From: CAJBVG01 sp044337515
GTDB lineage: Bacteria; Bacteroidota; Bacteroidia; Sphingobacteriales; Sphingobacteriaceae
DNA length: 64,000 bases
Assembly: GCA_044337515.1 (NCBI GenBank)
Contig: JBIINK010000001.1
Location: 1-64,000 of the forward strand
Direction: 5' to 3'
A program made the position numbers and the translations under genes. Positions 34,247 to 42,930 of the stretch are shown here, piece by piece. The stretch's first letter is position 1, and every line of letters begins with the position of its first letter. The notes under the pieces were generated by a model. That model did not search any database. It was not told the DNA's origin and saw only the letters and a program-made list of their open reading frames with translations.

Positions 34247-34876
34247 CTATTGGATAGAGATTCTTTTGATGGCAACTTCAGAACCTACACTCACTTTTAC
34301 GAAGTATAAGCCTTTGGTAACACGAGCTGGAACAGCAAAAGATTGGCGGTATTCACCTGCTGAGTATTTATCACTTGCTAACACAGCGACATCGTTGCCA
34401 AGTACATCTAATAAGCGGATTAACACATTGTTTTCTCTTTTCACCACGAAGTTTACGTTTATTTTATCGTTAGCTGGGTTAGGGAAAACACTTAATGAAC
34501 TTACTAAAGATTTATTGGCAATACTGGCACTTAAACCACTCACATTAATTTGACCCGACATGCCAGAACCGTTCTGATCGCCGTGGGTTGTACTGTAAAA
34601 TGGGATGCTTCCTGCTGAAGTCATCACGAATGCTTTGGATTGATTGTTATTGTTTAGGGTAAACGTTGGGATGCTCTGTCCATCGTCAGATCGAGTAGGG
34701 TTGTTACCCGAAACATAAACGAATCTGATGGTATCTCCTACAGTACAGTTAGTTACGCGAGGAGCGAAATGATATCCATTTACACCAACCTTAATCTCAT
34801 ACGTATTTTGAGCCCACAAGGAAGTGCTTGTAGCCAAAAGTAGGAGGGTTAATAAATAGGTGTATTTTTTCAACAT
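34247..34876 (-). CDS. Exported cupredoxin-like protein with T9SS sorting tail; copper site degenerate
   Basis: 209 aa from the ATG at 34876 (the upstream TTG lies in the promoter region). Signal peptide ends SLWAQ. The cupredoxin-like domain (~22-115) has GYHFAPRVTNCTVGDTIRFVYVSG and FYSTTHGDQNGSGMSG. In copper proteins the last loop reads CxxHxxxGM; here Cys is replaced (STTHG), and the usual first His is missing (NNPTRSDD). Type I copper binding is therefore doubtful. The C-terminal ~80 residues are a type A sorting domain (FPNPANDKINVNF, then KGLYFVKV). The -7 box lies three bases before the ATG. Confidence 0.8.
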   Translation of the reverse strand: MLKKYTYLLTLLLLATSTSLWAQNTYEIKVGVNGYHFAPRVTNCTVGDTIRFVYVSGNNPTRSDDGQSIPTFTLNNNNQSKAFVMTSAGSIPFYSTTHGDQNGSGMSGQINVSGLSASIANKSLVSSLSVFPNPANDKINVNFVVKRENNVLIRLLDVLGNDVAVLASDKYSAGEYRQSFAVPARVTKGLYFVKVSVGSEVAIKRISIQ

Positions 34877-34879
34877 ATC

Positions 34880-34887
34880 CAAAGATA
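34880..34887 (-). promoter_or_regulatory. -7 box of the cupredoxin-like gene (TATCTTTG, minus strand)
   Basis: Exact TAnnTTTG match ending three bases before the ATG; implies a leaderless mRNA. Confidence 0.55.
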
Positions 34888-34965
34888 ATGATTTTTGTAA
34901 AAACCATTTTTATATTCTGTAACAATTTTGTAAAGTTGTGCTCTTATAATTCCAATATTATAAAC

Positions 34966-34973
34966 TACATTTG
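34966..34973 (+). promoter_or_regulatory. kup -7 box (TACATTTG)
   Basis: Exact TAnnTTTG match 20 bp before the TTG start at 34994; supports that start. Confidence 0.55.
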
Positions 34974-34993
34974 AGCACTTTATCTTATTTTTC

Positions 34994-36931
34994 TTGGACG
35001 CGCATAAACTTAATCGAATATCAGCAGCCGGAGTATTAGTTACCTTAGGTATCATATTCGGCGACATCGGGACATCTCCTTTATACGTATTAAAGGCTAT
35101 CATTGGAGAAGGGAATGTTATTAATAAGGATCTTGTATACGGAGGTATTTCGTGTATATTCTGGACCCTAACCTTACAAACAACTATAAAATATGTCATC
35201 ATCACGCTTCGAGCGGATAACAAAGGAGAAGGTGGAATTTTCTCACTCTATACTTTAGTTCGAAGAAAAGCGAAATGGTTAATGCTTCCTGCCATCATAG
35301 GTGGGTGTACCTTATTAGCCGATGGAATTATTACTCCACCTATTTCTGTTGCTTCTGCAATTGAAGGGTTACAACTTAAATACCCGGACATTCAAACTGT
35401 TCCAATCGTAATCGTAATTATTACCATCTTATTTTTATTCCAACAGTTCGGTAGTAATTTCGTAGGAAAAGCCTTTGGTCCAATTATGTTTCTATGGTTC
35501 ACAATGCTTGGTGTATTGGGTATTTCACAAATCACAATGCATGCTGAAATATTAAAAGCAGTAAATCCATATTTTGCATACGACACCTTAGTGAATAACC
35601 CTGCAGGATTTTGGATTTTAGGTGCAGTGTTTTTATGTACTACTGGAGCTGAAGCCTTATATTCTGATTTAGGTCATTGTGGTAGAGCGAACATTCGAGT
35701 GAGCTGGGCTTTCGTTAAAATATGTTTGTTGTTAAATTATTTCGGACAAGGAGCATGGCTAGTAACGCATAGTGGTTCGGTAATGGATACTAATCCTTTC
35801 TATAGCCTTATGCCAGAATGGTTCTTAATATATGGAATCGGCTTAGCAACCTTAGCAACTATTATTGCCAGTCAGGCTTTAATTAGCGGTTCGTTTACCT
35901 TAATATCTGAAGCGGTTCGTTTAAACTTCTGGCCAAAAGTAAAAATCAATTATCCAACCGATGCGAAAGGACAATTATATGTACCGAGCATTAACTGGTT
36001 ATTATGGTTTGGCTGTTGTGCCGTTGTACTCTATTTCCAAGAGTCGACACATATGGAAGCAGCTTATGGTTTATCCATCACCTTAACCATGTTAATGACT
36101 ACCATTTTGTTAATGGTTTATTTATTAACTAGAAAATTCTCGTATTGGTTAGTAGGTGTCTTGTTAGCAATTTATGCGACTATCGAATTGTCATTCTTAG
36201 TAGCCAACTTAAGTAAATTCACTCACGGTGGTTGGGTTACGATTCTTATAGGTGGTGTATTATTTACCATCATGTGGTCGTGGATTAATGCAAGAAAAAT
36301 TAGAAATCGCTATTTAAGATTTTCAGAACTTGATGATTTCTTGCCAATATTAAAAGAGTTAAGTGCAGATCAATCTGTTCCTAAATATGCATCTCAATTA
36401 GTGTACTTAACAGGATCTAATTTCACTTCAGAAATTGAAGCGAAAATCATGTATTCTATATTCCAGAAACAACCGAAGCGTGCCGATGTATATTGGTTTG
36501 TACACGTTGATGTAGAAGATGAACCTTATAAAACGGAATACAAAGTAGTGCATTTGGTACCAGGAAATGTTATTCGAATCGAATTCAAATTAGGTTTCCG
36601 TATCGAGCAAAAAATAAATGTATTGTTCCGTAAAGTGGTAGAAGACTTAGTGAAAAATAATGAAGTGGATATTATGAGTCGTTATGAGTCATTACACAAA
36701 CACAATATTACGGGCGACTTTAAATTCATCGTGTTAGAGAAAAAATTATCAGCAGATAATTCACTTCCATTGTACGAACGTATTATTATGCAAATCTATT
36801 TCTTGCTGAAAAAATTATCGCTTTCAGAAGAAAAAGGTTTCGGTTTAGATTTAAGTTTCGTCACCATAGAACAGGTGCCTTTATTGCTTTCGCAAACAAA
36901 GAACTACGAGCTAAAGAGAGTAGGAGTTTAG
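34994..36931 (+). CDS. kup: KUP-family potassium uptake transporter
   Basis: 645 aa. About twelve transmembrane segments in the first ~430 residues, with the family signature FGDIGTSPLYVLKAI near residue 22 and GGIFSLYTLVRR, then a cytoplasmic C-terminal domain. K+/H+ symporter. No ATG is available at the N-terminus; the TTG at 34994 gives an N-terminus aligning with known Kup proteins (LNRISAAGVLVTLGIIFGD) and is 20 bp from a -7 box. Confidence 0.94.
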   Translation: MDAHKLNRISAAGVLVTLGIIFGDIGTSPLYVLKAIIGEGNVINKDLVYGGISCIFWTLTLQTTIKYVIITLRADNKGEGGIFSLYTLVRRKAKWLMLPAIIGGCTLLADGIITPPISVASAIEGLQLKYPDIQTVPIVIVIITILFLFQQFGSNFVGKAFGPIMFLWFTMLGVLGISQITMHAEILKAVNPYFAYDTLVNNPAGFWILGAVFLCTTGAEALYSDLGHCGRANIRVSWAFVKICLLLNYFGQGAWLVTHSGSVMDTNPFYSLMPEWFLIYGIGLATLATIIASQALISGSFTLISEAVRLNFWPKVKINYPTDAKGQLYVPSINWLLWFGCCAVVLYFQESTHMEAAYGLSITLTMLMTTILLMVYLLTRKFSYWLVGVLLAIYATIELSFLVANLSKFTHGGWVTILIGGVLFTIMWSWINARKIRNRYLRFSELDDFLPILKELSADQSVPKYASQLVYLTGSNFTSEIEAKIMYSIFQKQPKRADVYWFVHVDVEDEPYKTEYKVVHLVPGNVIRIEFKLGFRIEQKINVLFRKVVEDLVKNNEVDIMSRYESLHKHNITGDFKFIVLEKKLSADNSLPLYERIIMQIYFLLKKLSLSEEKGFGLDLSFVTIEQVPLLLSQTKNYELKRVGV

Positions 36932-36934
36932 TAG

Positions 36935-37033
36935 ATGTGCAAATGCGTAAATGCGAAGATGTGCAAATGCGCAGATGCGTAAATGTGCAAATTACTAGAT
37001 ACGAGCTACTAACTACGAATTACTAGATACGAG
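36935..37033. repeat. Word array D2: octads, then heptads, reaching into the permease gene
   Basis: Seven 8-bp words from 36935 to 36990 (ATGTGCAA, ATGCGTAA and variants), then a switch to six 7-bp words from 36992 to 37033 (TTACTAG, ATACGAG, CTACTAA and repeats). The heptads cover the stop codon and last seven codons of the minus-strand permease, so its C-terminus (KLVSSNS) is written by the array. The octads share a ~21-base string with 8348-8368. Confidence 0.85.
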
Positions 37034-38932
37034 CTTACTCTTATGATACCCGTAACTAAAGTAAATTACTAATCCAATTATCAACCAAATTCCGAAGCCC
37101 ATCCAGTTGGATACGCCAAGTTCCGACATCATGTAGAGGCAGCAGAGTAAGCCCATTAGAGGGATCATGGAAAGGTTGTATCTAAATACGTAGTAAGCTA
37201 ATAGTACACACACGAATAAGAAAATCCAAAGTGGAATTTTATGTTTAAATAAACCCCATCCACTTTCGTATACATGGTCATAGTTTACATTATTGGAAAT
37301 TAAAATAGCTGAAGATTCTTGTTCAGAAAAACTGCTCAAGTATTTCAATAAGTCTTGTCCGTGAACGGAGAAATTAGCACTATCATTTTTTAGAATAGAC
37401 GTTTTTAATACGGCTACTTCTTCTAAATTCATATTGGTTATGGCTTTGTCTAATGAATACGCTTTTGGTGTATTCTTCACAAAACTCATCATGCTTTCGT
37501 TTTGAAAATTGTATAAGTACAATACACCTGCAATTAACATAATAGGGTAAATGTATTTAGCATTTAAATAAGGCGTTTTAAATTTTCCACGTACTACCGT
37601 TGGGTCGTTTTGCAAACGAAGTACACCAGCACAAACGAGTACGAAGGCAAATAAAGTTCCTATACTACATAAGTCGGTAACTATGGTAAGGTTCATAAAC
37701 AAGGAAGGCACAGCAACTACAAAACCAGTTACAATGGTTGCGAATGAAGGTGTTTTGTAAATCGGGTGAATTCTTGAAAATGCTTTAGGCAATAAACCAT
37801 CGCGACTCATGCTCATCCAAATACGAGGTTGCCCCATTTGGAAAACCAGAAGAACACTGGCCATGGCAACGATTGCACTTACACCAATAATTCCAGATAA
37901 CCATTTCAGATTTAATTTTTCAAATACAAATGCTAGAGGGTCACCAACAGCAAGTTGATCGTACTTCACCATACCTGTTAATACTAATGCGATGGTGATG
38001 TATAAAACTGTACATATAATAATGGCCCACATCATACTTCGTGGCAAATCGCGTTGAGGATTTTCGCATTCTTCTGCAGTAGTAGAAATGGCATCAAAGC
38101 CAATGTAGGCAAAGAACACCGCCGATACGCCTTTTAATATACCTCCGATACCATTCGGAGCAAAGGGGTTCCAATTGTTTACATCAACATAAAAAATACC
38201 AACAGCAATTACAAGTAGAATAATAGCCAATTTTACAATTACCATGGCATTACTTGCATTACGAGATTCTTTCATGCCTCGGTAAACCAACCAAGTAATA
38301 ACAATGATGATGAATAAGGCAGGAAGATCTAAAACGATATGAAATCCTAAAATAGTAGGAGCATATTGCCATGCTGTATAAGCGGCTTGCATGCTACTGT
38401 CTAAATTCTCAAATAATCTTCCACTACCAATAAGCTTAGTAGCATCTTGGAAACCACGTGAAGCACTTAAGTAATCCATGGTCATCCATTCGGGCAGATG
38501 TAAGCCCATACTGCCAAGGAACCCCGTAAAATAATCTGACCAAGAAATGGCTACTGTAATATTCCCAATGCCATATTCCATAATAAGAGACCAGCCGATA
38601 ATCCAAGCCACTAACTCTCCGAAAGCCACATAAGAATAAGTATAGGCAGAACCAGAAACGGGAACCATGGATGCGAATTCTGCATAGGCAAAAGCTGCAA
38701 AACCACACGCAATTGCTGTAAATAAAAACAAATAGATAACTGCTGGTCCGCCGTCGGCACTCGCTTTACCAATGGTACTGAATATACCTGCACCAATAAT
38801 GGCTGCAATGCCAAACGCAGTAAGATCGCGAACACGTAATGTTTTGTTTAACCCACCGTGGTGTGATTCACTTTCACCCAAATCGTTCATGATGTTTTGG
38901 ATGTTCTTCTTTCTAAATAGCTTATTTAACAT
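37013..38932 (-). CDS. APC-superfamily amino acid permease (CAT-like)
   Basis: 639 aa with about 12-14 transmembrane segments. The N-terminal signature LRVRDLTAFGIAAIIGAGIFSTIG and VSGSAYTYSYVAFGELVAWIIGW are typical of YfnA/CAT cationic amino acid transporters. A ~110-residue hydrophilic insertion (~residues 490-580) precedes the last helices and is unusual for the family. The C-terminal seven residues are encoded by a repeat array. The substrate is unknown. Confidence 0.88.
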   Translation of the reverse strand: MLNKLFRKKNIQNIMNDLGESESHHGGLNKTLRVRDLTAFGIAAIIGAGIFSTIGKASADGGPAVIYLFLFTAIACGFAAFAYAEFASMVPVSGSAYTYSYVAFGELVAWIIGWSLIMEYGIGNITVAISWSDYFTGFLGSMGLHLPEWMTMDYLSASRGFQDATKLIGSGRLFENLDSSMQAAYTAWQYAPTILGFHIVLDLPALFIIIVITWLVYRGMKESRNASNAMVIVKLAIILLVIAVGIFYVDVNNWNPFAPNGIGGILKGVSAVFFAYIGFDAISTTAEECENPQRDLPRSMMWAIIICTVLYITIALVLTGMVKYDQLAVGDPLAFVFEKLNLKWLSGIIGVSAIVAMASVLLVFQMGQPRIWMSMSRDGLLPKAFSRIHPIYKTPSFATIVTGFVVAVPSLFMNLTIVTDLCSIGTLFAFVLVCAGVLRLQNDPTVVRGKFKTPYLNAKYIYPIMLIAGVLYLYNFQNESMMSFVKNTPKAYSLDKAITNMNLEEVAVLKTSILKNDSANFSVHGQDLLKYLSSFSEQESSAILISNNVNYDHVYESGWGLFKHKIPLWIFLFVCVLLAYYVFRYNLSMIPLMGLLCCLYMMSELGVSNWMGFGIWLIIGLVIYFSYGYHKSKLVSSNS

Positions 38933-39017
38933 GGATATACGGACTATTAATTCTATGAATGTATAAAAAAAAAGTATTTTGAAGGCTATCTTTTTAAAAG
39001 ATTATTGAGATTTAAGT

Positions 39018-39025
39018 TAGATTTG
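39018..39025 (+). promoter_or_regulatory. -7 box of the PAP2 gene (TAGATTTG)
   Basis: Exact TAnnTTTG match, seven bases before the ATG at 39033; nearly leaderless transcript expected. Confidence 0.55.
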
Positions 39026-39032
39026 TACCGAT

Positions 39033-39683
39033 ATGAGAAAATTGTTCCAGGAAAACAGATTATTTATTATCGGGTATTTATTGATACTCATTAGTGCGTT
39101 CCTGCTAAAATTGATTTTCAGTAAAGAAGAGATTTTCTTATACATCAATGCTCAACATTGCAGCTTTGGCGATTTCTTTTTTCAATACATAACCTATATA
39201 GGCGATGGTGCATTTGTCATCATTTTTACACTATTACTTCTGGGTATTAGTTATCGTCAATCCATATTATCATTTGCTATTTACATCATTAGTTCTCAAT
39301 TGGTTCAATTTTTAAAACGAGTTGTGTTTAGCGATGTTCCTCGTCCGAGTAAATACTTTGAAGGGAAAGCTACTCTGCATTTTGTTGATGGGGTAACTTT
39401 AAATCAAATGATGAGTTTCCCATCGGGACATACCACGAGTGTTTTTGCTTTTATGGCATTTTTATCCATCATTACAAAAAATAAATATTTCAGTATTCTA
39501 TACTTGCTTATTGCTTGTGTAGTCTCATTCTCTCGAATTTACTTATCGCAACATTTTTTAGAAGACACGATGGCAGGATCTATCATTGGGGTTTTAAGTG
39601 CATTTATCATTACGTACCTATTCGAAAAATCGACGTGGTATAATGCACCTAAGCTTGATGGCTCTTTAATCAAAAAGAAATAA
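39033..39683 (+). CDS. PAP2-family membrane phosphatase
   Basis: 216 aa with about five or six transmembrane segments. All three phosphatase motifs are visible: K95...RP104-105 (KRVVFSDVPRP), PSGH at 130-133 and SR167-168...H174xxxD178. Related enzymes dephosphorylate undecaprenyl pyrophosphate or lipid A. Three bases before a GT39-type glycosyltransferase, so the pair may modify lipid A or another lipid-linked glycan. Confidence 0.92.
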   Translation: MRKLFQENRLFIIGYLLILISAFLLKLIFSKEEIFLYINAQHCSFGDFFFQYITYIGDGAFVIIFTLLLLGISYRQSILSFAIYIISSQLVQFLKRVVFSDVPRPSKYFEGKATLHFVDGVTLNQMMSFPSGHTTSVFAFMAFLSIITKNKYFSILYLLIACVVSFSRIYLSQHFLEDTMAGSIIGVLSAFIITYLFEKSTWYNAPKLDGSLIKKK

Positions 39684-39686
39684 CGT

Positions 39687-41330
39687 ATGAGAGTTGCTAG
39701 TCAAAAGTATACAAATGAGATTCTCATTTTAATTCTATCCTTACTTTATTTTATTCCATTTCTTGGTCAAGCGCATTTGTTTGATTGGGATGAAATTAAC
39801 TTTGCTGAAGCCGCGCGAGAAATGTTGGTGACGCATAATTACTTCAACGTACAAATTGATTATAAAGATTTCTGGGAGAAGCCACCATTGTTTATTTGGA
39901 TGCAAGTATTCAGCATGAAAATATTTGGTGTGAATGAATTTGCTGCACGATTCCCCAATGCAATGGCCGGAGTAATAACACTGCTTACTATTTTCAGAAT
40001 AGGAAAGAAATATTTAAACACACAATTCGCCTGGTTCTGGACCATGTGTTATGCTGGAACAACACTTACCTTATTGTATTTTAAATCGGGGATAATGGAT
40101 CCTTGGTTCAACTTGTTTATTTTCTTAGCTATTTATCAGTTCAGTTTTATAGTAGAGCGTGGTAGAGAAAAAAGTATTTGGAAAGCAGTTCTAGCCGGAT
40201 TGTTTTTAGGCTTAGCAGTTATGGTGAAAGGCCCAGTGGCAATACTCATCGCATTACTTTGCTTATTCGTTTATATCATCGTACATCGATTTGATGTACC
40301 TATAAAATTTTCAGAATTACTGGCTATAGTTATTACAACTGGAATTACCTGTTTCATGTGGTTTGGGGTACAACTGATGACTGATGGAATTTGGTTTTTA
40401 AGAGAGTTTATTGTTTATCAGATCAGATTATTTACAACGAAAGATGCCGGACATGGAGGGCCATTTTTCTATCATTGGATAGTATTATTAATTGGCTGTT
40501 TCCCGGCTTCGATTTTAATGATCAAATCATTTTTCATGAGATCGGTAGCCACAGAACATCAACGAGTATTGTTGCATTGGATGCAAATACTTTTTTGGGT
40601 GGTGTTGATATTGTTCAGTATTGTAGAAACTAAAATTGTTCATTACTCATCGCTTTGTTATTTTCCATTAACTTTCTTAGCTGCGTATGCGCTGTATTAT
40701 ATGGTGCATGGTAAAACCAGATGGAATAAAATAATTCATTATGCTGTTTTTTTTATAGGATTTTTATTTGCTTTTGTTTTGATGTTTTTCCCATTTTTAT
40801 TGAAGCATAAAAATGCTTGGATACTGTATGTAAAAGATGCATTTGCGGTAGGAAATTTAGAAGCAAATGTTGAATGGACAATATGGGATGCCTCAGGTGG
40901 AGTGATATTGTTTGCAGGTTTATTAGTGTATTTCATCATGAACCAACAGCATCATTACCGTAAGGCAATTATTGGATTATTTGTTTCGATGATGTTCATG
41001 GTATTTTTTACGAGTGTATTGTTGGTCCCTAAAATCGAATTGATTTCACAAGCGGCAGCTATTCGTTTTTATGAATCGAAAGTAAACGAAGACGCCTATG
41101 TACAACCCATGTATTTTAAGTCGTACGCGCATTTATTCTATACAAAAAAGAAACAACCTACGAACCCATTATCGTATGATCATGAATGGTTAAAAACAGG
41201 GAAAATTGATAAGCCAGTTTATATTATTGTGAAGAATACGAAGAAATTCGAATTCGAAAAATACGCAGATATTAAATTACTTTACGAGGAAAATGGTTTT
41301 GCTTTTTTCAAGCGAGAAATACCGAGGTAG
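39687..41330 (+). CDS. ArnT/PMT-type membrane glycosyltransferase (GT39-like)
   Basis: 547 aa with ~11 transmembrane segments. N-terminal loop LFDWDEINFAEAAREMLVTHNYF carries the conserved acidic DE of GT39/GT83 enzymes, followed by DFWEKPPLFIWMQ and LGLAVMVKGPVA. Family members transfer a sugar from a polyprenyl-phosphate donor to lipid A or protein. Cotranscribed with the PAP2 phosphatase. Confidence 0.87.
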   Translation: MRVASQKYTNEILILILSLLYFIPFLGQAHLFDWDEINFAEAAREMLVTHNYFNVQIDYKDFWEKPPLFIWMQVFSMKIFGVNEFAARFPNAMAGVITLLTIFRIGKKYLNTQFAWFWTMCYAGTTLTLLYFKSGIMDPWFNLFIFLAIYQFSFIVERGREKSIWKAVLAGLFLGLAVMVKGPVAILIALLCLFVYIIVHRFDVPIKFSELLAIVITTGITCFMWFGVQLMTDGIWFLREFIVYQIRLFTTKDAGHGGPFFYHWIVLLIGCFPASILMIKSFFMRSVATEHQRVLLHWMQILFWVVLILFSIVETKIVHYSSLCYFPLTFLAAYALYYMVHGKTRWNKIIHYAVFFIGFLFAFVLMFFPFLLKHKNAWILYVKDAFAVGNLEANVEWTIWDASGGVILFAGLLVYFIMNQQHHYRKAIIGLFVSMMFMVFFTSVLLVPKIELISQAAAIRFYESKVNEDAYVQPMYFKSYAHLFYTKKKQPTNPLSYDHEWLKTGKIDKPVYIIVKNTKKFEFEKYADIKLLYEENGFAFFKREIPR

Positions 41331-41483
41331 TACTAAGAATTGAGATGTTAGATGTTAGAAACTTACTGTTTCGAAATTATCTAATATCTCAATTTTTTTA
41401 GGATTTAGATATTAGAATTTAGAATTTAGAATTTACACTCTGCATGTTTCTAACATCTAACATCTCAATTCTTAATACTATGT
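41328..41483. repeat. Heptad word array G with 32-bp terminal inverted repeats
   Basis: Twenty 7-bp units in unbroken phase from 41344 to 41483 (GATGTTA, AGAATTT, TCTAACA and others). The ends are inverted: 41328-41359, which starts with the glycosyltransferase stop codon, matches the reverse complement of 41449-41480 at 31 of 32 positions. A nested inverted pair lies inside (41381-41389 with 41407-41415). It fills the gap between two convergent genes. Confidence 0.88.
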
Positions 41484-41485
41484 AA

Positions 41486-41797
41486 TTAGATTTTGTTGTT
41501 CAAACTATGCCAAGATCCACCATTTACGGTATTGTCGAAACCTTTAGATTTAAGCATACTCTTTGCAGAACCACTTCTCATGCCTGAAGCACAACAAGTA
41601 ATAATAGGTTGGTCTTTTTTGAACTTCTTAAGGTTTGAACCTAGTTGATCTAAAGGGATATTAATTGACCCTTTGATGTGCCCAGAGTTGTATTCGCCTT
41701 TCGTACGTACATCGACAATGACCCCGCCGTTGCTTAACATTTCTTTGTAATCGATTTTTTTACCTAGTCCGAAAATGGACAAAATTGAATTTAACAT
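41486..41797 (-). CDS. Rhodanese-domain sulfurtransferase
   Basis: 103 aa from the ATG at 41797; the reading frame upstream to 41938 runs through repeat and the neighbouring gene and is not credible. Single rhodanese domain with GGVIVDVRTKGEYNSGHIKGSINIP and the active-site loop CASGMR, catalytic Cys69. Moves sulfane sulfur. Downstream of a DUF2892 membrane protein; this pair is a common sulfide or thiosulfate-handling set. Confidence 0.92.
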   Translation of the reverse strand: MLNSILSIFGLGKKIDYKEMLSNGGVIVDVRTKGEYNSGHIKGSINIPLDQLGSNLKKFKKDQPIITCCASGMRSGSAKSMLKSKGFDNTVNGGSWHSLNNKI

Positions 41798-41802
41798 AGT
41801 TT

Positions 41803-41837
41803 GAGTAATGAATAATGAGTAATGTGTAGTGAGTATT
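41803..41837. repeat. Heptad word array H (GAGTAAT)
   Basis: Five 7-bp units between the two cotranscribed genes, occupying nearly the whole 41-bp gap just before the rhodanese start codon. The word is related to AGTATTG/AGTAATG at 4695-4729. Confidence 0.8.
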
Positions 41838-41838
41838 T

Positions 41839-42039
41839 TTATTTCTTTTTGGTACTTATACCGAAAATGGTATACAAAGGACAAAAACCAACTATTGAAG
41901 TCAATGTAAATACTACAGCAACTGCAACTACAATCCAACCTAATGTGCCTTGGATGGCATCAGTTGCAAATAAGAATACTAGTAAAATTGATAACATCAC
42001 GCGAGCGATTTTATCAAGAGAGCCCATGTTACTTTTCAT
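41839..42039 (-). CDS. DUF2892 membrane protein (YgaP transmembrane-like)
   Basis: 66 aa with two hydrophobic helices (~10-28 and ~33-55), MGSLDKIARVMLSILLVFLF and GFCPLYTIFGIST, the DUF2892 signature. In E. coli YgaP the same two-helix unit is fused to a rhodanese; here it is a separate gene upstream of one, which supports a joint role. No promoter box could be found in the repeat-filled upstream region. Confidence 0.88.
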   Translation of the reverse strand: MKSNMGSLDKIARVMLSILLVFLFATDAIQGTLGWIVVAVAVVFTLTSIVGFCPLYTIFGISTKKK

Positions 42040-42061
42040 AATTTTGTGATTAAGTGAATTT

Positions 42062-42269
42062 GTTATTTGGTTAATTAGTTACTAAGTTATTAAGTTATTG
42101 GGTTAATAGGTTATTGGGTTATTGGGTTATTAGGTTAATAAGTTATTTGGTTAATAGGTTACTGGGTTATTAGGTTAATAAGTTATTGGGTTAATAGGTA
42201 AATGTGTTAATAGGTTTTATATATAATATCTAAATAACCAAGTAACTCAATAACCAAATAACTTAATGA
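42062..42269. repeat. Octad word array I, 26 units
   Basis: Twenty-six consecutive 8-bp words in unbroken phase. The first twenty or so are GTTATTGG, GTTAATAG, GTTATTAG and similar (fixed GTTA, variable last four). The last five are of opposite orientation (CTAAATAA, CCAAGTAA, CTCAATAA, CCAAATAA, CTTAATGA). It fills the space between the DUF2892 start codon and the Crp/Fnr stop codon, so any promoter for the DUF2892-rhodanese pair must sit in or beside it. Confidence 0.92.
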
Positions 42270-42309
42270 CAAATGTCGCTAATACAAATAAAACAGAATG
42301 TAGCAAATG

Positions 42310-42930
42310 TTACAGAAGGGTAATATTATTTCGGGCGAGTAGAATTTGCCCTTCTCGCTCGAGTTGTTTTAGGATGCGAGAAACCACTTCTCTAACAGTG
42401 CCAAGTTCATCGGCAATTTGTTGATGGGTAATTTGAATTGATTTATGTTGGTTGATTTCAGACTTTTTCTGCAAAAAGCTTAAAATACGGGTATCCATTT
42501 TTTGAAAAGCTACAGAATCAACTACCTGAAGCAGTTCTTCAAAGCGTTTTTGGAAAATCCTAAAGAAATAGGCTGTCCATTCTGGAAATTCACGAATCCA
42601 ATCTGCAGAAGCAGAAATAGGAATGATAAGTAACTCAGAATCTTCTTCGGCAATAGCTTGAATATGGCTTTTTTCAGCATACATACTGCCCAAAAGTGAC
42701 ATTACGCAGCTCTCTCCTGGTTTAATGTAATAGATTAAAAACTCTTTCCCTTCAGAATCTTTACGAGTGACTTTTAAAGCACCACTCAATAAAATAGGAA
42801 TGGAATTAATGTATGAATCTTCACGAAGTAAGATGTCATCTTGTTTAATATGCTTAATAATCCCTAATTCTTCTATTTTAGCTCTAAGAGCAGGGTTTTT
42901 ATGCAATTCTTCGATATCGTCAATCTTCAT
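42310..42930 (-). CDS. Crp/Fnr-family transcriptional regulator
   Basis: 206 aa. Cyclic-nucleotide-binding-like domain (~15-130; ILLSGALKVTRKDSEGKEFLIYYIKPGESCVMS in pieces) and a C-terminal winged helix (~145-206; THQQIADELGTVREVVSRILKQLEREG). No N-terminal FeS cysteine cluster is visible, so not a classic Fnr. The start overlaps the upstream Nudix-regulator stop by one base. The adjacent DUF2892-rhodanese pair is a plausible target. Confidence 0.93.
   Translation of the reverse strand: MKIDDIEELHKNPALRAKIEELGIIKHIKQDDILLREDSYINSIPILLSGALKVTRKDSEGKEFLIYYIKPGESCVMSLLGSMYAEKSHIQAIAEEDSELLIIPISASADWIREFPEWTAYFFRIFQKRFEELLQVVDSVAFQKMDTRILSFLQKKSEINQHKSIQITHQQIADELGTVREVVSRILKQLEREGQILLARNNITLL

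Noticed and set aside
41798..41938. N-terminal extension of the rhodanese frame (cysteine-rich start)
   Set aside because: It would run through the heptad array and overlap DUF2892 in another frame; the ATG at 41797 gives a standard rhodanese.
42062..42269. CRISPR-like array
   Set aside because: Units are contiguous 8-bp words with no constant repeat and no unique spacers, and no cas genes are near.
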